A DNA stretch of 49,137 bases from Pseudomonas poae (lineage in GTDB: Bacteria; Pseudomonadota; Gammaproteobacteria; Pseudomonadales; Pseudomonadaceae), in contig NZ_JYLI01000031.1 in the NCBI RefSeq assembly GCF_001439785.1, positions 1-49,137 on the forward strand, given 5' to 3'. The translations under genes were made by a program, and so were the position numbers. The stretch's first letter is position 1; each line of letters begins with the position of its first letter. Shown here in pieces: positions 16,147 to 25,732 of the stretch. A model generated the notes under the pieces. The model did not search any database and was not told where the DNA came from. It worked only from the letters and a program-made list of their open reading frames with translations.

Positions 16147-17150
16147 CAGTTGCGGCGCTTGAGCTGGTCGGTCAGTTGGGTCGGCAGGCCTCTGATGATC
16201 AGCGTGCCTGCGGCTTCGTCGTACTCGATCTTGTCGCCCAGCAGGTGCGCTTCAAAGCTGATCGAGAGGCCTTCGGCGCGGCCGGTAAAGCGGCGGAACT
16301 GGTTGAGGGTGCGCTTATCGGCCGGAATTTCCGGCGACAGGCCGTAGTCCTTGTTGCGGATGTGGTCGTAGAACGCCTTGGGCCGATCCTCGTCGATCAG
16401 GCCCGACAGTTCCTCCAGGCCCATGGGCTCGCCGAGCTTGGCCTGGCTGCTGGCGTAGTCCACCAGGGTTTTGGTCTTTTCGCGGGCGGACTCGTCCGGC
16501 AGGTCTTCGCTCTCCACGAAGTCGCTGAACGCCTTGAGCAGCGTGCGGGTTTCGCCGGGGCCGTCGACGCCTTCCTGGCAGCCGATAAAGTCGCGGAAAT
16601 ACTCCGAAACCTTCTTGCCGTTCTTGCCCTTGATAAACGAGATGTACTGCTTGGACTGCTTGTTGTTCTGCCACTCGGACACGTTGATCCGCGCCGCCAA
16701 GTGCAACTGGCCAAGGTCCAGATGGCGCGACGGGGTCACGTCCAGCTCGTCGGTCACCGCCACGCCTTCACTGTGGTGCAGCAGGGCGATCGCCAGGTAG
16801 TCGGTCATGCCTTGCTGATAATGGGCAAACAGCACGTGGCCGCCGGTAGAGAGGTTGGACTCCTCCATCAGCTTTTGCAGGTGCTCGACCGCTGTGCGGC
16901 TGAAGGTGGTGAAGTCCTGGCCACCGTCGAAATACTCTTTCAACCAGCCGCTGAACGGGTGCGCGCCGGACTCGGCATGGAAAAACCCCCAGGCCTTGCC
17001 TTGTTTGGCGTTGTAGCTCTCGTTGAGGTCGGCCAGCATGTTCTCGATGGCGGCCGATTCGGACAGCTCCGAGTCGCGCGCATGAAGAACTGCAGGTGTG
17101 CCGTCGGGTTTTTTGTCGATCAGGTGGACGATGCAATGACGGATCGGCAT
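16146..17150 (-). CDS. yejK: Nucleoid-associated protein YejK (NdpA)
   Basis: The 334-residue protein begins MPIRHCIVHLIDKKPDGTPA, the standard YejK/NdpA opening, and is full-length for the family (about 335). It is a cytoplasmic nucleoid-associated protein that contacts topoisomerases in E. coli. I use the ATG at 17150; the frame continues upstream to 17282, but that extension is basic, low-complexity and not part of the family. It is transcribed with the glutaredoxin gene downstream. Confidence 0.92.
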   Translation of the reverse strand: MPIRHCIVHLIDKKPDGTPAVLHARDSELSESAAIENMLADLNESYNAKQGKAWGFFHAESGAHPFSGWLKEYFDGGQDFTTFSRTAVEHLQKLMEESNLSTGGHVLFAHYQQGMTDYLAIALLHHSEGVAVTDELDVTPSRHLDLGQLHLAARINVSEWQNNKQSKQYISFIKGKNGKKVSEYFRDFIGCQEGVDGPGETRTLLKAFSDFVESEDLPDESAREKTKTLVDYASSQAKLGEPMGLEELSGLIDEDRPKAFYDHIRNKDYGLSPEIPADKRTLNQFRRFTGRAEGLSISFEAHLLGDKIEYDEAAGTLIIRGLPTQLTDQLKRRN

Positions 17151-17547
17151 AGGCTTCTCGGCTGGTTGAGGGGGAGCGGTGGGCCTCCCCAAAAAGTCGT
17201 CCAGTGTACCGCACCCATTGGCCGGGGCGCGCCTGGAAGCTGTTTTGCACGCCCGCTTACAGGCCATATGCCTTTTTTTCACGGTTTAGAGCGATAAAGC
17301 TGACCAAATGGGTAGGTAGAGGCGGATATTTCCCCGTCGCTGTGCTAGTTTTGCCCGGTCTTGCGCCAAGTCTCGGCGTTAAGCGTGCATTCAGCATCTG
17401 TCAGGTCGAACCAATCCCTGTTTAGAGCATCTATAACCCCGATCTCCGACGGTTATAAGCCAGGGGTGCCAGGCCTAGATGGCCGGGCTCGATGGCTGAC
17501 ACTGCACTCTGCAATCCATATGAATTTGATAGGGAAGGAACACCACA
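17151..17547. other. 397-base divergent spacer, yejK to HU
   Basis: The spacer holds the promoters of yejK (minus) and the HU gene (plus). I see a good ribosome binding site (AAGGAAC) before the HU ATG and no recognisable operator, RNA gene or repeat. Confidence 0.5.
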
Positions 17548-17829
17548 ATGGCTATTACTAAAGACCAACTGATCGCTGACCTGGCTGAAGCAGTAGACGC
17601 ACCGAAAACCACCGTGCGCGCTCTGCTGGACCAACTGAGCCAGGTTGTTGCCGATCAGCTGGAAAACGGCGGCGAAATCACTCTGCCAGGCGTTGGCAAA
17701 CTGAAAGTGACCGAGCGTCCTGCCCGTACTGGCCGTAACCCTTCGACTGGCGCTGCCATCGAAATCGCTGCCAAAAAAGTTATCAAGCTGGTTGTGGCCA
17801 AAGGCCTGACCGACGCTGTTAACAAGTAA
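17548..17829 (+). CDS. hupN: HU-family DNA-binding protein (HupN type)
   Basis: The 93-residue protein is a histone-like HU subunit: N-terminal helices (AITKDQLIADLAEAVDAPKT) and the DNA-wrapping beta arm with RPARTGRNPSTGAAIEIAAK at 57-76, including the TGRNP tip motif. It bends and compacts DNA as a dimer. Its sequence differs from both HupA- and HupB-type Pseudomonas HU, and its place beside rlmF and valS matches the third P. putida HU gene, hupN, from memory of that gene order. A strong terminator follows at once. Confidence 0.88.
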   Translation: MAITKDQLIADLAEAVDAPKTTVRALLDQLSQVVADQLENGGEITLPGVGKLKVTERPARTGRNPSTGAAIEIAAKKVIKLVVAKGLTDAVNK

Positions 17830-17837
17830 GACGCAGC

Positions 17838-17879
17838 AAAAAAAACCGTGCTCCGGAGCGATCCGGGCACGGTTTTTTC
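17838..17879. terminator. Bidirectional rho-independent terminator
   Basis: The CCGTGC...GCACGG stem (with an inner CCGGAGCGATCCGG section) is flanked by A8 and T6 runs. It lies between the converging HU gene and rlmF. Confidence 0.88.
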
Positions 17880-17896
17880 TTGCCTGCGATTTGGTT

Positions 17897-18913
17897 CTAG
17901 CGCACCCAGCGCTGGCGCCAGATCTGCTGCTCGTTTTTGGTCTGGAATGTCCAGGCCACGAACCGGCTCTGCTTTTGCCCCTGGGACATCTCCACCACCT
18001 GGCTTTCCAGCACACCGGCTTTTTTCAGGGCGGTTTCGATGGCCGGCAGGTTGGAGGCTTTTGACACCAGGGTGCTGAACCACAGCACCTTGTGCGCAAA
18101 ATGCGCGCTCTCGGCGATCAACTGCGTCACGAAGCGCGCTTCGCCGCCCTCACACCACAGTTCGGCCGACTGGCCGCCGAAGTTCAGCACCGGCAGCTTG
18201 CGCTTCGGATCGGCCTTGCCCAAGGCCCGCCATTTGCGCTCACTGCCCTTGGTGGCTTCATCCATGGACGCATGGAAGGGCGGGTTGCACAGGGTCAGGT
18301 CAAAACGCTCGCCCGGCTCCAGCAGACCCAGCAGGATCTGCTTCGGGTTGGGTTGCAGGCGCAACTGGATGACCTTGCTCAGGTCGTTGGACTGCACGAT
18401 GGCCTTGGCAGCGGCGACGGCGGTAGGGTCGACCTCGGAGCCGAGGAAATTCCAGCGGTATTCCATGTAGCCAATCAGCGGGTAGACGCAGTTGGCGCCC
18501 ATGCCGATATCCAGCACCTTGACGATCGAGCCACGCGGGATCTTGCCGTCATTGCCGCTGGCCAGCAGGTCGGCGAGGAAGTGCACGTAGTCGGCGCGTC
18601 CCGGTACCGGTGGGCACAGGTAATCAGCCGGAATGTCCCAATGCTGGATGCCATAGAACGACTTGAGCAACGCCCGGTTGAAGACGCGCACCGCATCGGG
18701 GCTGGCGAAGTCGATGCTTTCCTTGCCATAGGGATTGATGATCACGAATTGCGCCAGTTCCGGCGTGGTCTTGATCAGCGCCGGGAAGTCGTAACGGCCC
18801 GTGTGGCGGTTGCGTGGGTGCAGGGTAGCCTCTTTGCGCGGTGCGACGGGTTTGGCCGTGGCGGCGGTTTTGGGCTTCTTGCGCGGAGGTTTGGGCGTAG
18901 TGGGAGCGGTCAT
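17897..18913 (-). CDS. rlmF: 23S rRNA (adenine(1618)-N6)-methyltransferase
   Basis: The roughly 338-residue SAM-dependent enzyme methylates A1618 of 23S rRNA. It has the SAM-binding glycine motif VLDIGMGANCVYPLIG, the catalytic NPPF in CNPPFHASMDEATKGSERKW, and the upstream NPYGKESIDFASPDAVRVFN block of RlmF. The N-terminus is a basic, proline-rich tail (PKPPRKKPK). The ATG at 18913 (MTAPTTPKPPRKK) matches family N-termini as I know them; starts at 18946 (ATG) and 18952 (GTG) are in frame and cannot be excluded. Confidence 0.9.
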   Translation of the reverse strand: MTAPTTPKPPRKKPKTAATAKPVAPRKEATLHPRNRHTGRYDFPALIKTTPELAQFVIINPYGKESIDFASPDAVRVFNRALLKSFYGIQHWDIPADYLCPPVPGRADYVHFLADLLASGNDGKIPRGSIVKVLDIGMGANCVYPLIGYMEYRWNFLGSEVDPTAVAAAKAIVQSNDLSKVIQLRLQPNPKQILLGLLEPGERFDLTLCNPPFHASMDEATKGSERKWRALGKADPKRKLPVLNFGGQSAELWCEGGEARFVTQLIAESAHFAHKVLWFSTLVSKASNLPAIETALKKAGVLESQVVEMSQGQKQSRFVAWTFQTKNEQQIWRQRWVR

Positions 18914-18997
18914 GTTGATTCGGTGTTGGCTCAAAGTGGTGGGCATTGTCACACATTCCCTCTGCCTGCCTGGGTTAAATGTGGGCGTTTGCAGGGC

Positions 18998-19025
18998 AAA
19001 AAAAGAGACCCGAAGGTCTCTTTTC
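18998..19025 (-). terminator. Rho-independent terminator after valS
   Basis: On the minus strand, GAGACC-TTCG-GGTCTC is followed by T7. It stands 16 bases past the valS stop and upstream of rlmF. Confidence 0.85.
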
Positions 19026-19041
19026 TCACACGGTTCAAGCC

Positions 19042-21888
19042 TTACAGGCTGGAAATCCGCGCATGCTGCTCCGCCAGTTTGCCCAGGGCTTGCTCAGCCT
19101 CGGCCAGTTTGGCGCGTTCCTTGTCGATCACTTCGGCCGGCGCCTTGTCGACGAATGCGGCGTTGGACAGCTTGCCGCCCACCCGTTGCACTTCGCCTTG
19201 CAAGCGCAGCATTTCCTTGTCGAGACGGGCCAATTCCGCGCCCTTGTCGATCAGCCCGGCCATCGGCACCAGCACTTCCATGTCGCCCACCAGTGCGGTG
19301 GCGGACAAAGGTGCCTCTGCGCCATCGGCCAGCACGGTGATCGATTCCAGCTTCGCCAGCTTCTTGAGCAGCGCATCGTTCTCATTGAGACGACGCTGAT
19401 CCTCGGCACTGGCGTTCTTCACAAACACCGCCAATGGCTTGCCCGGCCCGATGTTCATTTCGGCGCGAATGTTGCGCGTGCCGAGCATCAGGGTCTTGAG
19501 CCATTCGATATCGCTTTCGGCGGCCTCATCGATGCGGGCCTCATTGGCCACCGGCCACGGCTGCAGCATGATGGTCTTGCCGTCGATACCGGCCAGCGGC
19601 GCGAGGCGCTGCCAGATTTCTTCGGTGATGAACGGCATGAACGGATGCGCCAGGCGCAGCGCCACTTCCAGCACGCGCACCAGGGTGCGTCGGGTGCCGC
19701 GCTGGCGTTCGACCGGCGCATTTTCGTCCCACAGCACTGGCTTGGACAGCTCCAGGTACCAGTCGCAATACTGGTTCCAGATGAACTCGTACAGGGCTTG
19801 TGCCGCCAGGTCGAAACGGAACTGGTCGAGCTGGCGGGTCACTTCGGCTTCGGTGCGTTGCAGTTGCGAGATGATCCAGCGATCGGCCAGGCTCAGCTCA
19901 TAGGCTTCGCCGTTCTGACCGCAGTCCTCGCCCTTGTCCAGCACGTAGCGTGCGGCGTTCCAGATCTTGTTGCAGAAGTTGCGATAACCTTCGACGCGGC
20001 CCATGTCGAACTTGATGTCGCGACCGGTGGAGGCCAGTGAGCAGAAGGTAAAGCGCAGGGCGTCGGTGCCATAGCTGGCAATGCCACCTTCGAATTCGTC
20101 GCGGGTCTGCTTCTCGATCTTTTTCGCCAGTTTGGGCTGCATCAGGCCTGAGGTGCGTTTTTGCACCAGGGTTTCCAGGTCGATGCCGTCGATGATGTCC
20201 AGCGGGTCCAGAACGTTGCCCTTGGACTTGGACATCTTCTGGCCTTGGCCATCACGTACCAGCCCATGCACATAAACGGTCTTGAACGGCACCTGTGGCG
20301 TGCCGTCCTCGTTTTTCACCAGGTGCATGGTGAGCATGATCATCCGGGCAACCCAGAAGAAAATGATGTCGAAGCCAGTGACCAGCACGTCGGTGGAGTG
20401 GAATTTCTTGAGGAATTCGGTCTGCTGCGGCCAGCCGAGGGTCGAGAACGTCCACAGGCCCGCGCTGAACCAGGTGTCCAGTACGTCGTTGTCCTGCTGC
20501 AACGCCACGTCCGCGCCCAGGTTGTGTTTGGCCCGCACTTCGGCTTCGTCGCGGCCTACGTAGACCTTGCCCGACTCGTCGTACCAGGCCGGAATGCGAT
20601 GGCCCCACCACAGTTGACGGCTGATGCACCAATCCTGGATGTCACGCATCCACGAGAAGTACATGTTTTCGTACTGCTTGGGCACGAACTGGATGCGGCC
20701 GTCTTCGACAGCGGCAATCGCAGGCTCGGCCAGCGGCTTGGTGGACACATACCACTGGTCGGTCAACCACGGTTCGATCACGGTGCCGGAGCGGTCGCCC
20801 TTCGGCACTTTCAGACCGTGGTCGTCCACGCTCACCAGCAGGCCGGCGGCATCGAACGCGGCAACAATCTGCTTGCGCGCTTCAAAGCGGTCTAGGCCTG
20901 CGTATTCGGCCGGGATCTTGCCGTCGATGCTGTCGTTGAGCGTGCCGTCCAGGTTGAACACCTGGCAGGCCGGCAAGACGGCGGCGTTTTTATCGAAGAT
21001 GTTCAGCAGCGGCAGGTTGTGGCGCTTGCCGACTTCATAGTCGTTAAAATCGTGGGCCGGGGTGATCTTCACGCAGCCGGTGCCGAATTCGGGATCGCAG
21101 TAGTCGTCCGCGATGATCGGGATACGGCGACCGACCAGCGGCAGCTCGACGAATTTGCCAATCAGCGCCTGGTAGCGTTCATCGTTCGGGTTAACCGCGA
21201 CGGCGGCATCGCCGAGCATGGTTTCCGGGCGGGTGGTGGCGACGATCAGGTAGTCATTGCCTTCGGCGGTTTTGGCACCGTCGGCCAGTGGATACTTGAG
21301 GTTCCACAGAAAGCCTTTCTCGTCGTGGTTTTCCACTTCGAGGTCGGAGATTGCCGTGTGCAGCTTGGTGTCCCAGTTGACCAGGCGCTTGCCGCGGTAG
21401 ATCAGGCCGTCTTCATGCAGGCGCACGAAGGCTTCTTTCACGGCATCCGACAGGCCGTCGTCCATGGTGAAGCGCTCGCGGCTCCAGTCGACGGACGAAC
21501 CCAGGCGGCGGATCTGACGGCTGATATTGCCGCCGGACTGGTCTTTCCACTCCCAGATCTTTTCCAGGAATTTCTCGCGGCCCAGGTCATGACGGCTTTG
21601 CCCGGTGGCTTCGAGTTGGCGCTCCACCAGCATCTGCGTGGCGATGCCAGCGTGGTCGGTACCGGGCTGCCACAGGGTGTCTCGGCCCTGCATGCGGCGG
21701 AAACGGATCAACGCGTCCATGATGGCATTGTTGAAGCCATGGCCCATGTGCAGGCTGCCGGTGACGTTCGGCGGCGGGATCATGATGGTGTAGGAGTCGC
21801 CTGCACCTTGTGGGGCGAAATAGTTCTCGGACTCCCAGGTGTTGTACCAGGAAGTTTCAATAGCGTGGGGCTGATAGGTCTTATCCAT
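19042..21888 (-). CDS. valS: Valyl-tRNA synthetase
   Basis: The 948-residue class I aminoacyl-tRNA synthetase charges tRNA-Val. It shows PPPNVTGSLHMGHGFNNAIM at about 39-58 (HIGH motif), the editing domain with TTRPETMLGDAAVAVNP, KMSKSKGNVLDPLD (KMSKS motif), and the C-terminal coiled coil (ELARLDKEMLRLQGEVQRV). I start at MDKTYQPHAIETSWY (21888), the family start; an in-frame ATG at 21912 adds eight non-conserved residues. It is the distal gene of the minus-strand holC-unknown-valS set. Confidence 0.97.
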   Translation of the reverse strand: MDKTYQPHAIETSWYNTWESENYFAPQGAGDSYTIMIPPPNVTGSLHMGHGFNNAIMDALIRFRRMQGRDTLWQPGTDHAGIATQMLVERQLEATGQSRHDLGREKFLEKIWEWKDQSGGNISRQIRRLGSSVDWSRERFTMDDGLSDAVKEAFVRLHEDGLIYRGKRLVNWDTKLHTAISDLEVENHDEKGFLWNLKYPLADGAKTAEGNDYLIVATTRPETMLGDAAVAVNPNDERYQALIGKFVELPLVGRRIPIIADDYCDPEFGTGCVKITPAHDFNDYEVGKRHNLPLLNIFDKNAAVLPACQVFNLDGTLNDSIDGKIPAEYAGLDRFEARKQIVAAFDAAGLLVSVDDHGLKVPKGDRSGTVIEPWLTDQWYVSTKPLAEPAIAAVEDGRIQFVPKQYENMYFSWMRDIQDWCISRQLWWGHRIPAWYDESGKVYVGRDEAEVRAKHNLGADVALQQDNDVLDTWFSAGLWTFSTLGWPQQTEFLKKFHSTDVLVTGFDIIFFWVARMIMLTMHLVKNEDGTPQVPFKTVYVHGLVRDGQGQKMSKSKGNVLDPLDIIDGIDLETLVQKRTSGLMQPKLAKKIEKQTRDEFEGGIASYGTDALRFTFCSLASTGRDIKFDMGRVEGYRNFCNKIWNAARYVLDKGEDCGQNGEAYELSLADRWIISQLQRTEAEVTRQLDQFRFDLAAQALYEFIWNQYCDWYLELSKPVLWDENAPVERQRGTRRTLVRVLEVALRLAHPFMPFITEEIWQRLAPLAGIDGKTIMLQPWPVANEARIDEAAESDIEWLKTLMLGTRNIRAEMNIGPGKPLAVFVKNASAEDQRRLNENDALLKKLAKLESITVLADGAEAPLSATALVGDMEVLVPMAGLIDKGAELARLDKEMLRLQGEVQRVGGKLSNAAFVDKAPAEVIDKERAKLAEAEQALGKLAEQHARISSL

Positions 21889-22001
21889 GCGCGGCGGGAC
21901 CCTAGTTGGCATTTATTCAGGAAAGCCGGCAAGTATAACGGGGGATATGGCGCAGGGCGAGGTGAGCCTGCGCTGAATCAAATGTGAGAACGGTGCAGGG
22001 T

Positions 22002-22352
22002 TCAGTTCTGGTATTGGCTGAGCAGCCGCTCCATCCGCGCATCCAGCCGGCGCTTGATTTCGGTTTCGATGTGCGGGGCGAAGTCGTCGATCACGTCCTG
22101 CATGATCAATTGCGCGGCGGCGCGCAGTTCGTTGTCCAGGTGCAGCAACAGGGCGTCCTGTGGTTTTTCCACTGGCGCGGCAGCCGGTTGCGGGGCTGCC
22201 GTGTCGAAGGCCATGGCAATCTGTGCCTCGTCCATGACCGCCTCGGTCAGCAACGGTGGCTGCAGATCATCATCACCCAGCAGCTGACGGATCGACTCAA
22301 GGTCATCCAGCAAATGGTCGTCTTTTTTAATCGGGTTTGGTGTGTCCATCAT
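22002..22352 (-). CDS. Conserved acidic protein between holC and valS
   Basis: This 116-residue protein has an acidic N-terminal half (LLDDLESIRQLLGDDD) and a C-terminal helical half (LDNELRAAAQLIMQDVIDDF, then APHIETEIKRRLDARMERLL). It lies four bases after the holC stop and upstream of valS in Pseudomonas generally. Some annotations link it to DNA polymerase III chi by position alone. I see no domain and assign no function. Two tandem ATGs (22352, 22349) could both start it. Confidence 0.75.
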   Translation of the reverse strand: MMDTPNPIKKDDHLLDDLESIRQLLGDDDLQPPLLTEAVMDEAQIAMAFDTAAPQPAAAPVEKPQDALLLHLDNELRAAAQLIMQDVIDDFAPHIETEIKRRLDARMERLLSQYQN

Positions 22353-22356
22353 CTAC

Positions 22357-22785
22357 TCAAAGTCGTTGTAGCCGGTGATCCTGCAGAGGATAGCCCTGTT
22401 CACGATAGAAACGAAAACTCTCCCGCGCGGCCTGACGAATAGCCGGGTCTTCCACCACCACTTCCGCCACGCGGGCGAAAGCCTTGGCAAATGCCGGGAC
22501 TTTCAGATCCAGGTTGATCAGCAGGTCCTGATGATCGCCGCAGCTCTCTGCCAGGCCCAATACCACCTGGCCCTCGGGTTCGGATTCGGCGGGGCCGTGG
22601 GGCACGAAGCTTTCGCCCTTGAACCGCCACAGGCGTGCGTCCAGCTCGTCGCGCTGGCCGGCATCGCTGCAATGCAGGTAGATGCGGTGGCCCATGCGCC
22701 AGGCTTTTTCGGTGAGTTTGCAGGCAAAGTCCAGGCGCGCGAGCGGGTCGGCGCTGGGCAATATATAGAAGTCGACTTGGGTCAT
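22357..22785 (-). CDS. holC: DNA polymerase III chi subunit
   Basis: The 142-residue protein begins MTQVDFYILPSADPLARLDF and contains KAWRMGHRIYLHCSDAGQRD at 28-47 and LWRFKGESFVPHGPAE at 52-67, the HolC core. Chi is part of the clamp-loader complex and links it to single-strand binding protein. It lies 54 bases downstream of pepA on the same strand, and the pepA-holC-valS order is conserved in gamma-proteobacteria. Confidence 0.95.
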   Translation of the reverse strand: MTQVDFYILPSADPLARLDFACKLTEKAWRMGHRIYLHCSDAGQRDELDARLWRFKGESFVPHGPAESEPEGQVVLGLAESCGDHQDLLINLDLKVPAFAKAFARVAEVVVEDPAIRQAARESFRFYREQGYPLQDHRLQRL

Positions 22786-22839
22786 TGCGGTTCCTGAGGC
22801 CGGGGCGGAGAAATGATCACCGCCCCGGCGTCTTCAGTT

Positions 22840-24330
22840 TCAGGCCTTGGCGCGATCCAGCAGGTACTGGGTCAGCAGGGGCACCGGACGACCGGTGGCG
22901 CCTTTGTCCTTGCCGCCGCTGGTCCAGGCGGTGCCAGCGATATCCAGGTGGGCCCAGTTGAAGTTCTTGGCAAAGCGCGACAGGAAGCAGGCCGCGGTGA
23001 TGGTGCCTGCTTTCGGGCCACCGATGTTGGCGATGTCGGCGAACGGGCTGTCCAGCTGTTCCTGGTACTCATCGAACAGCGGCAATTGCCAGGCGCGGTC
23101 GTCGGCGGCTTTACCGGCGCTCAGCAGTTGCTCGATCAGTTCGTCGTTGTTGCCCAAAAGGCCCGAAGTATGGGCGCCCAGGGCCACCACGCAGGCACCG
23201 GTCAGGGTGGCGATGTCGATCACGGCCTGTGGCTTGAAGCGCTCGGCATAGGTGAGGGCGTCGCACAGCACCAGGCGGCCTTCGGCGTCGGTGTTGAGGA
23301 TCTCGACGGTCTGGCCGCTCAGGGTCGTGACGATGTCGCCCGGACGGGTCGCGCCGCCGCTCGGCATGTTCTCGGCGCAGGCCAGGATGCACACCAGATT
23401 GATCGGCAGCTTGAGTTCCAGCACCGCACGCAGGGTGCCGAACACACTGGCGGCGCCGCCCATGTCGTACTTCATCTCATCCATGCCGGCACCTGGCTTG
23501 AGGCTGATGCCGCCGGTGTCGAAGGTGATGCCTTTACCCACAAGGGCGTAAGGTTTCTCGGACTTCTTGCCGCCGTTGTAGTGCATCACGATCAGGCGCG
23601 GAGGCTGGTCGCTGCCCTGGCCCACGGCGTAGAACGAGCCCATGCCCAGTTCCTTGATCTTCTTCTCATCCAGCACTTCAACCTTCAGCCCCTTGAACTC
23701 CTTGCCCAGCGCCTTGGCCTGTTCGCCAAGGTACGTCGGGTGGCAGATGTTCGGCGGCAGGTTGCCCAGGTCGCGGGTGAACGACATGCCGTTGGCGATC
23801 GCGGTGGCGTGGGTCACGGCGCGCTGCACCTCGGCCTGGGCGGCCTTGATGGTCAGCAGAGTGATTTTCTTGAGCGCGCGCGGTTCGGCCTTCTGGCTCT
23901 TGAACTGATCGAACACATAACCGCCGTCCACCAGGCTTTCGGCCAGCAGGCGGGTCTTGCCGTAGCTGTCACGGCCCTTGACGACGATTTCATCGAGTGC
24001 CAGCACGGCATCGGTGCCGCCCAGGCCCTTGAGGGTGGCGAGCAGGGTGCTGATGATCTTGCGGAACGGGCGGTCGCCCAGTTCGGCGTCCTTGCCCACG
24101 CCCACCAGCAATACGCGGTCGGCCTTGAGGTTGGGCAGGCTTTGCAGCAGCAGGCTTTGGCCCACTTTGCCGGCCAGGTCGCCGCGCTTGAGGATCGCGC
24201 TGATCGCGCCGCCGCTCAATTCGTCGAGTTGGCTGGCGGCGACGCCCAGCGTGCGGCCTTCGCCAATGGCGACCACGAGGGTGGCGGTCTTCAACGTTTC
24301 GGGGCTAACGCTTTTTACAACCAGTTCCAT
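22840..24330 (-). CDS. pepA: Leucyl aminopeptidase (PepA)
   Basis: The 496-residue M17 aminopeptidase removes N-terminal leucine and similar residues, and in E. coli is also a DNA-binding accessory factor. It has metal-binding motifs GKGITFDTGGISLKPG (about 262-277), MKYDMGGAASV and the signature NTDAEGRLVL (about 345-354). I start at MELVVKSVSPETLKTATLVV (24330), preceded by AAGGGA; the frame runs further upstream to 24510 without homology. It diverges from lptF across a 283-base spacer with no other feature I recognise. Confidence 0.96.
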   Translation of the reverse strand: MELVVKSVSPETLKTATLVVAIGEGRTLGVAASQLDELSGGAISAILKRGDLAGKVGQSLLLQSLPNLKADRVLLVGVGKDAELGDRPFRKIISTLLATLKGLGGTDAVLALDEIVVKGRDSYGKTRLLAESLVDGGYVFDQFKSQKAEPRALKKITLLTIKAAQAEVQRAVTHATAIANGMSFTRDLGNLPPNICHPTYLGEQAKALGKEFKGLKVEVLDEKKIKELGMGSFYAVGQGSDQPPRLIVMHYNGGKKSEKPYALVGKGITFDTGGISLKPGAGMDEMKYDMGGAASVFGTLRAVLELKLPINLVCILACAENMPSGGATRPGDIVTTLSGQTVEILNTDAEGRLVLCDALTYAERFKPQAVIDIATLTGACVVALGAHTSGLLGNNDELIEQLLSAGKAADDRAWQLPLFDEYQEQLDSPFADIANIGGPKAGTITAACFLSRFAKNFNWAHLDIAGTAWTSGGKDKGATGRPVPLLTQYLLDRAKA

Positions 24331-24613
24331 GTTCGGGTCCCTTATAAAGGTCGGTGAGCCTGGCGTCTGTGTGGCCAGGCTTAAAGCGAGGCAGTTGTGT
24401 AAACCGCCCGCGACAAGGGCCGCAGTTTGAACCTCGCAGGCGAAGCCTGACAACCCTCGGTGCACGCTTTGTGCTCGCGCATGAGGTTGCTCCGTGACAG
24501 GCGCTGTCAATCACAGGATAATGCGCCATCTTTTTAGCCGGCCCGTGCAAACGGGTCGCTCGGTATGCTTGCTTGTTTGGCCGCCTTAGCCTGACAACCC
24601 TGGAGTGTCTGGT

Positions 24614-25732
24614 TTGATCGTCTTCCGTTATCTATCCCGCGAAGTCCTGTTGACCCTGAGTGCCGTGAGTGCGGTATTGCTGGTCATCATCATGAGTGGT
24701 CGTTTCGTCAAATACCTGGCCCAGGCGGCTTCCGGCGCCCTCGACCCCGGCTCGCTGTTCCTGATCATGGGCTTTCGCCTGCCGGGTTTTTTGCAGTTGA
24801 TCCTGCCGTTGGGCCTGTTCCTCGGGATCCTGCTGGCTTATGGCCGGCTGTACCTTGAGAGCGAAATGACCGTGCTGTCGGCGACCGGCATGAGCCAGCA
24901 GCGTCTGCTGGCCATGACCATGATCCCGGCGGCCGGCGTCGCGCTGATCGTGGCCTGGCTGAGCCTCAGCCTGGCGCCTCAGGGCGCCATGCAATTTCAG
25001 CTGGTGCTGAACAAGCAGGACGCCATGACCGAGTTCGACACCCTCGAACCGGGCCGCTTCCAGGCGCTCAACGACGGCACCCGGGTGACCTACACCGAAA
25101 CCCTGACCGACGACCGCGCCAACCTCGGCGGGGTGTTCATCTCCGAAAAACGCCTGGGCCAGGACAAAAAGGACCGTGGCATCTCCGTGCTGGTCGCCGA
25201 TGCCGGGCGACAGGAAGTCCGTCCCGACGGCAGCCGCTACCTGATCCTGGAAAACGGCTATCGCTATGACGGCAGCCCCGGCCAGGCCGACTACCGCGCC
25301 ATCAAGTACGACACCTACGGTGTGATGCTCGCGCGGCCGGACGTCAGCGACGAAGTCACCGACCGCGACGCAATCCCCACTCAGGAGCTGTTCGGCAGCA
25401 CCGAGCTGCGCTCCATCGCCGAGCTGCAATGGCGTATTTCCCTGCCGCTGCTGGTATTTATCGTCACCCTGATGGCCGTGCCGCTGTCGCGCGTCAACCC
25501 GCGCCAGGGCCGCTTCCTCAAGCTGCTGCCGGCGATCCTGCTGTACATGGCCTACCTCACCATCCTGATTTCCGCGCGCGGCTCCCTGGAGAAGGGCAAG
25601 CTGTCGCCGACCCTTGGCCTGTGGTGGGTGCACGGGATCTTCCTGGTGATCGGCCTGGGGCTGCTGTACTGGGAACCTATCCGCTTGAAAATGAAGAGCC
25701 GTCGTGGCCAGAAGGAGATGGCGCGTGGTTAA
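24614..25732 (+). CDS. lptF: LPS export permease subunit LptF
   Basis: The 372-residue inner-membrane protein extracts lipopolysaccharide from the inner membrane with LptG and the LptB ATPase. It has two N-terminal membrane helices (ending ...ILLAYGRLY), a periplasmic jellyroll domain (about 130-265) and four C-terminal helices. The TTG at 24614 (MIVFRYLSREVLL) is chosen because it gives the conserved N-terminus and has GGAG at 24602-24605, 8 bases away; a GTG at 24605 lies inside that ribosome binding site. It overlaps lptG by eight bases. Confidence 0.95.
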   Translation: MIVFRYLSREVLLTLSAVSAVLLVIIMSGRFVKYLAQAASGALDPGSLFLIMGFRLPGFLQLILPLGLFLGILLAYGRLYLESEMTVLSATGMSQQRLLAMTMIPAAGVALIVAWLSLSLAPQGAMQFQLVLNKQDAMTEFDTLEPGRFQALNDGTRVTYTETLTDDRANLGGVFISEKRLGQDKKDRGISVLVADAGRQEVRPDGSRYLILENGYRYDGSPGQADYRAIKYDTYGVMLARPDVSDEVTDRDAIPTQELFGSTELRSIAELQWRISLPLLVFIVTLMAVPLSRVNPRQGRFLKLLPAILLYMAYLTILISARGSLEKGKLSPTLGLWWVHGIFLVIGLGLLYWEPIRLKMKSRRGQKEMARG